11,554 nt of DNA, taken from positions 1 through 11,554 of the forward strand of contig JAILOC010000173.1 in NCBI GenBank assembly GCA_024691045.1, in the 5' to 3' direction. The position numbers and the translations under genes were made by a program. Origin of the DNA: Lachnospiraceae bacterium (GTDB taxonomy: Bacteria > Bacillota_A > Clostridia > Lachnospirales > Lachnospiraceae). The first letter of the stretch is position 1; every line of letters begins with the position of its first letter. Positions 1 to 5,767 of the stretch are shown piece after piece. The notes beneath the pieces were generated by a model that was not told the origin of the DNA, made no database searches, and saw nothing but the letters and a program-made list of their open reading frames with translations.

Positions 1-1242
1 AGCCGTTCCCCCGCCCGTGACCAGGATATAAGCATTGGGATATCTTTCGGCCGCTTCTATTCCCGCATCCAGGCGCATCTTAAGTTCATCCCTGACCTCT
101 CCCTTAGGAGAAAGCGAATAACCGAGTATTACGATGCAAAGGCTGTCGTCATTCGGAAGATCTTCCGGTATTTCACTGTTAACAAAGTCTTTTTCGTTTG
201 CACTGTCCCAATATGTGAACAATTCTTCCATAGCCTTCAGATCGGCATCCAGTTCTTCTTTGCTTATGACATTTTCAGTCAGCTGAGGTCGTATTTCCTC
301 TATCGTCTCTTCTGTGTTACAGCACTTTCCATAGATTTCAAAAGCCGATCTCCATGTAACCGCAGGAATGTCCTGAACAACCTCGTAAGACGTAAGCGTA
401 TCATCCTGCTCCGGAGTCAGTACGGCATCAGCAGGGTTATCGGTATCGGCATCGTCACCGGACACATCACCTGCATCCTGCAAAACGTCCGGATCCTGCA
501 CAGCACTTTGTCGGTAATAACATTCGGATATAGTATTCCTGTAATAGGTTCCAAGATCGGAATCATAGATAAAGATCACTTTATCACCATGCAGAACATG
601 TATGTCATCATCAGTTTTTACAAAAACTCTGTACTCTCCGAGTTCAGCCCTTGACTTGTTATCCAGACACTCCGCCTCGATCATATCGTCATCCATGACT
701 CTGTGAAGATCTCCTGTCAGCATCAGATCAAACCTCTGCACATTATCTCCGGTGATCACGTATCCGAAAAGAACATTGTCAAGCAATCTGTTTTCGCTGC
801 GTTTCGAATAAAAAACAACAATGGCATCACAATTTCTGATCATATAATATTGCTTAGCGACTCCGATAAATATACAAGCTACCGGAATCACGGTCACCGT
901 CAGTAACCGCAAAATGATCTTCAACAGTTCAGAACTCTCCGTAGTTTCGGTCTCTGTGAATTTACACAGCTTTGTTATATTGATGACAATGGAGATAATA
1001 TAGATCACTCCCGCCAGCAACATAAACAAATATAAAGAAACTGAATCATTATCACTTCCAAGACACAATTTATAAGGAATCATTTCAGAATTCAGATACA
1101 AAATGATAACTCCGAAAATGCTCAATACAAGGAGTGCTTTGCTGAATATCCTTTTTTTATTCACCCCTGACATGGCAATAATAAAGAGTGACAAAATAAT
1201 ATAGAATATATCCACAATATTGATAATGTAGCGAATAAACAT
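1..1242 (-). CDS. Membrane-anchored DUF218/YdcF-like protein, 3' end cut by window edge
   Basis: The reading frame is open from an ATG at 1242 to the left edge (414 codons) with no stop, so the C-terminus is missing. I see four likely membrane segments in the first ~130 residues, then a ~110-residue hydrophilic part, an acidic Asp-rich linker (about residues 246-280), a short helical stretch, and from about residue 367 the start of a DUF218 (YdcF/SanA/ElyC) domain: CIVILGYSLSPKGEVRDEL, then KMRLDAGIEAAERYP and ILVTGGGTA. The family motif is a VLG-x(n)-RL-x(n)-P-x-I-SGG pattern, which fits. DUF218 proteins act at the envelope in cell-wall and surface-polymer processes, but the reaction is unsettled. 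A GAAAGGCGG ribosome site 7 bases before the ATG supports the start. Membrane topology and the exact function are inference. Confidence 0.8.
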   Translation of the reverse strand, partial: MFIRYIINIVDIFYIILSLFIIAMSGVNKKRIFSKALLVLSIFGVIILYLNSEMIPYKLCLGSDNDSVSLYLFMLLAGVIYIISIVINITKLCKFTETETTESSELLKIILRLLTVTVIPVACIFIGVAKQYYMIRNCDAIVVFYSKRSENRLLDNVLFGYVITGDNVQRFDLMLTGDLHRVMDDDMIEAECLDNKSRAELGEYRVFVKTDDDIHVLHGDKVIFIYDSDLGTYYRNTISECYYRQSAVQDPDVLQDAGDVSGDDADTDNPADAVLTPEQDDTLTSYEVVQDIPAVTWRSAFEIYGKCCNTEETIEEIRPQLTENVISKEELDADLKAMEELFTYWDSANEKDFVNSEIPEDLPNDDSLCIVILGYSLSPKGEVRDELKMRLDAGIEAAERYPNAYILVTGGGTA

Positions 1243-1276
1243 ATCCGACCGCCTTTCAAAGCTCCGCCTTTCCCAC

Positions 1277-1311
1277 ATTATATCTTAATCAGAATAAATC
1301 TGCTTATTATA
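1277..1311 (-). promoter_or_regulatory. Two TATAAT -10 boxes upstream of the DUF218 gene
   Basis: Reading the minus strand, perfect TATAAT hexamers occur at 1306-1311 and 1277-1282, both preceded by GA. No good -35 hexamer lies at 16-18 bp from either. The downstream box would give a leader of roughly 28 bases before the ATG at 1242. The sharp change from AT-rich sequence here to the GC-rich hairpin block above 1320 fits a promoter region, but the call is by eye. Confidence 0.4.
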
Positions 1312-1385
1312 TCTTTATGCGGAGGGCAAGGGCGCCGGCATAACGCTTCGCGTAATGCTACGTTCGGTGGACCTCAGCATTGCGC

Positions 1386-1433
1386 CGACCGAGCGGCACT
1401 CCCCAGTGCCGCGAGATCTGAACCCGTCGGGTT
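1386..1433. repeat. Hairpin repeat unit 1
   Basis: The layout is CGACCGA (1386-1392), stem GCGGCACT / loop CCCC / AGTGCCGC (1393-1412), GAGATCTGAACCC (1413-1425), then a small hairpin formed by AACCC and GGGTT around GTC (1421-1433). It matches unit 2 in the flanks but not in the stem sequence. Confidence 0.75.
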
Positions 1434-1508
1434 AGGCGGACCCGTTCCGCGGAAGGCGGGGTGAGGCGGAAAAAGAAAAAGGTCCGGCGAACCTTTTTCC
1501 CGCCGAAC

Positions 1509-1568
1509 CGACCGAGTGATGCGCATGCGCATCACGAGATATGAACCCACGGGTCCAAGGGACCCGTG
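1509..1568. repeat. Hairpin repeat unit 2
   Basis: The layout is CGACCGA (1509-1515), the perfect palindrome GTGATGCGCATGCGCATCAC (1516-1535), GAGATATGAACCC (1536-1548), then a 9-bp stem CACGGGTCC / AAG / GGACCCGTG (1548-1568). The flanks match unit 1 at 19 of 20 positions, while the enclosed stem is entirely different yet still pairs. Confidence 0.75.
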
Positions 1569-1572
1569 CGCA

Positions 1573-1609
1573 TCAAAAAAACCCTAGGCAATAGCCTAGG
1601 GGTTTTTGA
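1573..1609 (-). terminator. Intrinsic terminator of tRNA-Leu, nearly symmetrical
   Basis: The 8-bp stem CCCTAGGC/GCCTAGGG (1582-1589 and 1594-1601) has a 4-base loop, with an A-run on one side and a T-run on the other, so either strand reads as hairpin plus U-tract. The outer bases atcaaaaa/tttttgat extend the pairing. It begins directly at the tRNA 3' end and would stop tRNA transcription before the repeat block. It could also block any plus-strand transcription out of the repeat block. Confidence 0.85.
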
Positions 1610-1693
1610 TGCGGAAGGCGGGACTTGAACCCGCACGACCTAACAGCCACAAGAACCTTAATCTTGCTTGTCTACCAATTCCAACACTTCCGC
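1610..1693 (-). tRNA. tRNA-Leu (anticodon AAG)
   Basis: The minus strand folds as a class II tRNA: acceptor stem GCGGAAG/CTTCCGC, a 3-bp D stem TTG/CAA around GAATTGGTAGA, an anticodon stem CAAGA/TCTTG with loop TTAAGGT, a 15-base variable arm, and a T arm GCGGG-TTCAAGT-CCCGC. The anticodon AAG (1657-1659) reads CUN leucine codons; the long variable arm, the GGTAGA D-loop and discriminator A at 1610 fit tRNA-Leu. No CCA is encoded; the following bases are TCA and lead into the terminator. A at position 34 is unusual, since most bacteria carry GAG here; it would be expected to be deaminated to inosine by TadA. Confidence 0.93.
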
Positions 1694-1704
1694 GAACAAA
1701 AGAT

Positions 1705-1733
1705 AATTTATCAGATATGGAGCTACTTGTCAA
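1705..1733 (-). promoter_or_regulatory. Sigma-A type promoter of tRNA-Leu
   Basis: The minus strand shows a perfect -35 TTGACA (1728-1733), a 17-bp spacer and -10 TAAATT (1705-1710) preceded by TG one base earlier (extended -10). The predicted start falls a few bases before the tRNA 5' end at 1693, so the primary transcript would carry a very short leader. Confidence 0.8.
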
Positions 1734-1762
1734 CAATATATTTTTAATTTTTTCAGGATATT

Positions 1763-1783
1763 CGGGCCCTTTCGAAGAGCCCG
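1763..1783 (-). other. 9-bp stem-loop after the CPBP gene
   Basis: CGGGCTCTT-CGA-AAGGGCCCG forms a 9-bp stem with one T-G pair, 18 bases past the CPBP protease stop. It is followed by AATATCCTGAAAAAATT on the minus strand, with no U-tract, so it is a weak candidate for the end of that transcript. Confidence 0.35.
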
Positions 1784-1801
1784 CATAAACACAGTATTTT
1801 C

Positions 1802-2794
1802 TCAGATGAGAGGCCTGATGTCTGCGAGCTTTTTGATAACCTTCAGCTGACCGAGAACGATGATAACGACACATGCCACGGCCAGAATGATAACCGCAAA
1901 TGCGGTACCCTCCACACCGAATCCGACATTGTAGAAGAAGGAGTCCCTTGCATTCGATGCATCCAGCTTAAATATCGAATAAGGAAATACCAGACCGCTG
2001 TTGGGAAGTCCGAATATAATACTCTGGCAGAAATTCCATCCCGCATGACCGGCCATGGCAAATGCCATGCTGTCGGTGTAGTAAATGACGAGTGAGAACA
2101 GAACTCCGCTGAGGAAAATATTCAGAAGCGACAAAAGAGTGACCCCCGGATTCATTAAATGCAGAAATACAAAAAGCAGTGAATTAAAAATGGTCGCCAT
2201 TATGGGATTATAGGTTTTTTCGATTCTTCTGTAGACAATTCCCCTGCAGATAAGTTCTTCCGCACCGGACTGTATGAATACACTGATAAAAAGAAAAATA
2301 AGCGGGACTATCTCAAAGCCGTATAATGAAAGATAGATATCCCCGTTATTCTTGGCAAAAAAGATACAGACCGCATTCAATCCGCCTACGGTCACAAGGC
2401 CCAGGATAAATCCGATAAACGCATTAAAGCTCACTTTGCCGATGACCTTACGGATATAGGGCATCTCCTCCCTAAAGCCTCTGATAAATATGAGCACGGA
2501 TGCCCAGATGCCTATAAAGGCCAGATAAGTCACAGCAGTGATTATAACGGGATGATCATCTGTCAATAAACCAAAAAGCTTAAGCGGAACCTGTAACACA
2601 ACGCTTCCGACCAGCGAACCGATCATCATGAGACCATATCCCATTAACCAGGATGTGATGACACCTCCCGCAAGCTTTTTCATGAGCGGGCTCATTTCTT
2701 TTTTCTCAGACGCATTATCACCCGCGTTTACGGCAGCGTTTTCCGCAGGATCTCCCACCGTTTCTTTGGTCTCTTTTATCTCGTTCTCGTTCAT
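1802..2794 (-). CDS. CPBP family intramembrane glutamic protease (Abi/CAAX-like)
   Basis: This 330-residue protein has an acidic cytoplasmic N-terminal tail (~35 residues) followed by about eight hydrophobic segments. The three family motifs are present in order: AEELICRG with Glu179-Glu180 and Arg184, FVFLH with His212, and AGHAGWN with His250 and Asn254. These are the catalytic residues of CPBP (Rce1-like) membrane proteases, which cleave within the membrane; the bacterial substrates are mostly unknown, with roles suggested in bacteriocin self-protection and protein maturation. I chose the ATG at 2794 because AAGGAGAT lies 5 bases before it; an upstream ATG at 2824 would add ten residues but has no ribosome site. 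A hairpin separates it from the upstream membrane-protein gene. No bacteriocin genes are visible, so the substrate cannot be inferred. Confidence 0.92.
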   Translation of the reverse strand: MNENEIKETKETVGDPAENAAVNAGDNASEKKEMSPLMKKLAGGVITSWLMGYGLMMIGSLVGSVVLQVPLKLFGLLTDDHPVIITAVTYLAFIGIWASVLIFIRGFREEMPYIRKVIGKVSFNAFIGFILGLVTVGGLNAVCIFFAKNNGDIYLSLYGFEIVPLIFLFISVFIQSGAEELICRGIVYRRIEKTYNPIMATIFNSLLFVFLHLMNPGVTLLSLLNIFLSGVLFSLVIYYTDSMAFAMAGHAGWNFCQSIIFGLPNSGLVFPYSIFKLDASNARDSFFYNVGFGVEGTAFAVIILAVACVVIIVLGQLKVIKKLADIRPLI

Positions 2795-2821
2795 CACTAT
2801 CTCCTTCATTGAAACAATTAT

Positions 2822-2851
2822 CAAAAACTACGGGACCCGTCCGGATCCCGT
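2822..2851 (-). terminator. Terminator hairpin between the 7TM gene and the CPBP gene
   Basis: ACGGGA (top-strand 2830-2835) pairs with TCCCGT (2846-2851), plus a T-G pair; on the minus strand the stem is followed by AGTTTTTGA (T-run 2823-2827). It begins 7 bases after the stop of the upstream gene. Only 27 bases separate it from the CPBP start codon, so it either ends the upstream transcript with the CPBP promoter lying before it, or acts as a partial terminator. Confidence 0.7.
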
Positions 2852-2857
2852 AAGATT

Positions 2858-3550
2858 TTATCTTATAACAAGTGTAAGTCCCTTTGCCCACATCGCCGCG
2901 AAAAGAAGCATCTCCGCCCACAGCACCATTACCTGCGGTTTTCGTCCCTCAAGCAGTCGCATCCTGCTCCAGCAGTCGGAAATAATGATGACAAAGATTA
3001 TCGATATTCCGTATTTGAAAAGATTGACCGTTCCTTCAAAAACGTAAAGAAGCAGTGCCATAACTATGGCAGTCACAAGAAGAATACGATACCACTTCGG
3101 GAATTTGTCATGTATCGTCGCGCCGAGCATGAGAAGCGTCATGGGCAGAAGTATCCTTAAATATTCGGACACATCCGATGCCCACAGAGCAAGCGAGCCC
3201 TGCCACTTTGCACTGAAGCTGTGATCCCTGATATGGAAGGTGTATGAAAAATCGGCAAGCCTCGCAAGGTAACTCAGCTTAAGATGGGGCACAAACGCAA
3301 TGTAGAGTATCATGAAACGCACGTAAGAGCCGATACTTCTCGAGCCGGTAAGATATGCGGTTATAAGTGTTACCACAGCAAAAAGAAATGCTCCGGTAAG
3401 TCCTCCGACAAGACTGAATTCCCTGTCATCATTTCCGAACTGGTAAAATTTCAAAATGAAACTAATGACCATGACGGAATTCATGACCGGTATCCAGAAC
3501 CTTGCAAACAGCTCCTTGGGTATTTCTTTTTCAAGCGAAGGAAGCTTCAT
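2858..3550 (-). CDS. Unrecognised polytopic membrane protein (about seven TM segments)
   Basis: This 230-residue protein is not one I recognise. Hydrophobic stretches lie at roughly 17-37, 46-67, 75-92, 128-146, 155-171, 178-193 and 207-226. Between the third and fourth lies a ~35-residue polar loop with several aromatic residues (FSYTFHIRDHSF...WQGSLALWASD). There is no signal peptide or soluble domain. Its ATG overlaps the last base of the preceding gene's stop (TAATG), and a GGAG site sits inside the end of that gene, so the two are translationally coupled and probably act together. The partner resembles DUF6056 membrane proteins, so a role in envelope glycan or lipid-linked sugar handling is possible but is only inference. 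Confidence 0.8.
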   Translation of the reverse strand: MKLPSLEKEIPKELFARFWIPVMNSVMVISFILKFYQFGNDDREFSLVGGLTGAFLFAVVTLITAYLTGSRSIGSYVRFMILYIAFVPHLKLSYLARLADFSYTFHIRDHSFSAKWQGSLALWASDVSEYLRILLPMTLLMLGATIHDKFPKWYRILLVTAIVMALLLYVFEGTVNLFKYGISIIFVIIISDCWSRMRLLEGRKPQVMVLWAEMLLFAAMWAKGLTLVIR

Positions 3551-4644
3551 TACTCAACTCCAAGCTGCGATTCGAGTATTACGAACACATCGTACAAAAG
3601 TGCTATCGAACAGAGTACATATGCATATATCCTGTATCTTTCCATGATCTGGTTAAGCGAATAAAAGAGTGAAACGAAGGTAGATATTCCCAGGAGCATG
3701 GTGCATAAAAGAACTGCGTTCGGTGCGATCGGAAGTACTATAACACAGAAAAGGGAAAGACCCACGCTCACCATCATGACGCCGCACAGAAGGTACTGCG
3801 AGGGCTTAAGCTGTCCGCCCATCTTAAGGAAGATCGCAAGGACTAAAAGTGCGAGCACGACCGAAGGATACACATCGGCTCCTATATAATCGGTAAACAT
3901 CACCGAGCCGTGAGTATAGTTTCCGGGACATACCATATACAGGATCACTCCGATCACCGAGAAAAAGAGCGCGATCAGAATTCCGATGTTTTTGTCGGTT
4001 TTCAGGAAATAGGATCTGTAAAAAATGACACCGCCGAGAGCAAACGCACAGATCAGGCCGTACGAAGGAGCCCAGGCTCCGGCTACAAGGCCTGCTGCGG
4101 AAAGAGCGATGATCCTTCCCGGACCCAGCTTTTTATACTTCTCGGGATTATCCACCATTGCTGACAGGATATTTAGAACTATCAGCATAAGGATCGAGGG
4201 ATAAAAGAAATTGACGGCACCGAACTGCCTGAAATATGAATTATTCCAATCCGCATTCAGTGCGATCATAAGAAGGAATGCATAAACGGAGAAAAAGATC
4301 CTCTGATGTGATGCTCTCGACTGAGCGAAAAGAAGGTATGCACATCCGATCATCATGAGCATATTTATGACATCGGCAACATAGCCTCCGCCCATAAGTA
4401 TCAGCTGGAGCAGAAATCCCGCAACAAGGCTTCCGCCCTTCCAGAAATAGATACATGCTATGCTCATCGTGATATCACCGAAGCTCTGAAGCGGCTCTCC
4501 GGTGACCAGATTATTGGCATAATAAAGATCCTCCAGCATAAACGGAACCTTCATCTGCTGAAGAAAAATAATCATGACCATGGATAAAAATGCGATGGTC
4601 AGAAGTATCTTTATAACATTGGGAGTACGAACTTCTTTTTTCAT
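3550..4644 (-). CDS. DUF6056-like polytopic membrane protein
   Basis: This 364-residue protein has about ten membrane segments. Features that match my recollection of the DUF6056 family: an acidic pair after the first membrane helix (LEDLYYA, residues 37-43), a YFWKGG patch near 66-71 like the family's Y-x-x-W-x-G-R, GAVNFFYPS at 142-150, and CPGNYTHG at 239-246. The fold is reminiscent of GT-C membrane glycosyltransferases, where an acidic residue in the first outer loop is catalytic, but I see no proof of transferase activity. It is shorter than I would expect for the family. The ATG at 4644 has only a weak AAGAG 9 bases upstream; a TTG at 4647 is 6 bases from it and is the alternative. A perfect promoter and a hairpin precede it, and it overlaps the next gene by one base. 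Confidence 0.72.
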   Translation of the reverse strand: MKKEVRTPNVIKILLTIAFLSMVMIIFLQQMKVPFMLEDLYYANNLVTGEPLQSFGDITMSIACIYFWKGGSLVAGFLLQLILMGGGYVADVINMLMMIGCAYLLFAQSRASHQRIFFSVYAFLLMIALNADWNNSYFRQFGAVNFFYPSILMLIVLNILSAMVDNPEKYKKLGPGRIIALSAAGLVAGAWAPSYGLICAFALGGVIFYRSYFLKTDKNIGILIALFFSVIGVILYMVCPGNYTHGSVMFTDYIGADVYPSVVLALLVLAIFLKMGGQLKPSQYLLCGVMMVSVGLSLFCVIVLPIAPNAVLLCTMLLGISTFVSLFYSLNQIMERYRIYAYVLCSIALLYDVFVILESQLGVE

Positions 4645-4658
4645 CAAAACAAACTCTT

Positions 4659-4690
4659 AAAAACAGGCTCGTCCTTAAAAGGATGAGCCT
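4659..4690 (-). terminator. Hairpin plus U-run at the 3' end of kdgK and the 5' end of the next transcript
   Basis: The minus strand reads AGGCTC-A-TCC / TTTTAA / GGA-C-GAGCCT, followed by GTTTTTAAG (T-run 4659-4663). The stem has six outer pairs, one A-C mismatch and at least three inner pairs. It lies 35 bases after the kdgK stop and is a good intrinsic terminator for that operon. It also begins at the predicted +1 of the promoter at 4696-4724, so the next transcript would start with the same structure. Confidence 0.8.
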
Positions 4691-4695
4691 TGTAA

Positions 4696-4724
4696 ATTAT
4701 ATTTCCTGATGAATATAATGTCAA
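4696..4724 (-). promoter_or_regulatory. Perfect sigma-A consensus promoter after kdgK
   Basis: The minus strand contains TTGACA (4719-4724), a 17-bp spacer and TATAAT (4696-4701), both hexamers exact. It begins 1 base after the kdgK stop codon (4726-4728). The predicted start is at about 4689-4690, the first bases of the following hairpin, 45 bases before the ATG of the DUF6056-like gene. Confidence 0.85.
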
Positions 4725-4725
4725 A

Positions 4726-5757
4726 TTATCTCTGCACTCTTCCGGATGCATCTCCGCCCGCCAATGTTTCGACTTCCTTGCGGGTAACGAGATTGAAATC
4801 TCCGGGTATCGTATGCTTGAGTGCCGATGCCGCAACACCGTATTCGAGAGCAGCCTTAAAGTCCCTGCCGTCAAGCAGTCCGCAGATAACGCCTGCGGCA
4901 AATGAATCGCCGCCGCCAACCCTGTCTACGATGGGATGAAGATTATATTCCTTCGAATGATAGAATTCCTTAGTATCCCTGGAATAGATGCATGCGCTCC
5001 ATCCATTGTCCGATGCGCTGCGGCTTACCCTCAGAGATGAAATGCAATATTCAAAATTATGGTCCGCTACCATCTGCTCGAAAATGCTTCTGTATCCGGC
5101 AAGCTCAAGCTCCCCGCTTGTGACATCGGTGTTTCCGGGCTTGTAGCCGAGAACGAGGTTCGCATCCTCCTCATTACCGATACATACATCAACGTACTGC
5201 ATAAGGTTCTTCATAACCTTCTGAGCCTTCTCGGAGCTCCAGAGCTTCTTTCTGAAATTAAGATCGCAGGAAACCTTTACGCCGTGCTTTTTGGCTGCTT
5301 TAAGAGCTTCCTCGGTCAATACTGCCGCGGTATCTGAGATCGCAGGGGTGATACCGGTGAAATGGAACCAGTCGGCTCCTTCGAATATCCTGTCAAAATC
5401 GAAATCCGCAGCATTTGCTGTCGAGATCGATGAATGAGCTCTGTCATAAACAACCTTGGAGGGTCTTACGGAGCTTCCGCTCTCGAGATAATAGATGCCG
5501 AGTCTTTCTCCGCATCTTGCAATATTATCTGTCTTAACACCGTACTTTCTGAGAGATGCTAACGCACAGTCGCCGAGTTCATTTTCGGGAAGTGCGGTCA
5601 CAAATTCGGAATCGTGTCCGTAATTTGCCAGCGACACAGCCACATTTGCTTCTCCGCCGCCGTAATTGATATCGAATTCATCCGCCTGGATGAACTTTTC
5701 GTTATTCGGAGTTGAAAGGCGGAGCATTATCTCGCCCATTGTAATAACCTTAGACAT
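4726..5757 (-). CDS. kdgK: 2-keto-3-deoxygluconate kinase (PfkB/ribokinase family)
   Basis: It phosphorylates 2-keto-3-deoxygluconate with ATP to KDPG in the cytosol, feeding the aldolase encoded just upstream. The 343-residue length is normal for the family. The N-terminus carries the substrate-binding GGGEANVAVSLA motif (residues 33-44), which matches KdgK enzymes; DLNFR is at 165-169 and IGNEEDA at 193-199. The C-terminal PfkB signature reads DRVGGGDSFAAG, with catalytic Asp284; the family consensus is GAGD, here GGGD, which is common in KdgK. The ATG at 5757 is 8 bases from a GAGG site; the ATG at 5763 is only 2 bases from it and unlikely. The gene starts 10 bases after the aldolase stop, so they form an operon. 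Sugar specificity is inferred from the motif and the neighbour. Confidence 0.93.
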   Translation of the reverse strand: MSKVITMGEIMLRLSTPNNEKFIQADEFDINYGGGEANVAVSLANYGHDSEFVTALPENELGDCALASLRKYGVKTDNIARCGERLGIYYLESGSSVRPSKVVYDRAHSSISTANAADFDFDRIFEGADWFHFTGITPAISDTAAVLTEEALKAAKKHGVKVSCDLNFRKKLWSSEKAQKVMKNLMQYVDVCIGNEEDANLVLGYKPGNTDVTSGELELAGYRSIFEQMVADHNFEYCISSLRVSRSASDNGWSACIYSRDTKEFYHSKEYNLHPIVDRVGGGDSFAAGVICGLLDGRDFKAALEYGVAASALKHTIPGDFNLVTRKEVETLAGGDASGRVQR

Positions 5758-5767
5758 TTTCATAACC

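Larger units (their letters stand above)
1322..1570. repeat. GC-rich hairpin array with two copies of a conserved frame
   Basis: This gene-free block between the DUF218 promoter and the tRNA terminator is far more GC-rich than its surroundings and is almost entirely inverted repeats. In order: an outer pairing ggcgc 1331-1335 with gcgcc 1382-1386 enclosing aatgct 1354-1359/agcatt 1376-1381; an 8-bp stem 1393-1400/1405-1412 with a CCCC loop; aaccc-gtc-gggtt at 1421-1433; ttccgcggaa at 1445-1454; an 8-bp stem 1476-1483/1491-1498, extended outside by ggcgg/ccgcc; a perfect 20-nt palindrome 1516-1535; and a 9-bp stem 1548-1556/1560-1568. Two units share the flanks CGACCGA and GAGAT(C/A)TGAACCC. 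I do not recognise a named family. It could be a palindromic mobile repeat (REP/MITE type) or a structured RNA. Confidence 0.8.

Noticed and set aside
1386..1568. CRISPR array
   Set aside because: Only two units, with spacing and internal sequence unlike repeat-spacer structure, and no cas genes in the window.
1606..1788. Plus-strand frame of 60 codons across the tRNA gene
   Set aside because: It is the reverse complement of the tRNA and its promoter, which resembles a protein only by chance.
1596..1874. Minus-strand frame of 92 codons spanning the tRNA and the end of the CPBP gene
   Set aside because: It runs through a tRNA, its promoter and a coding gene in another frame; chance frame.
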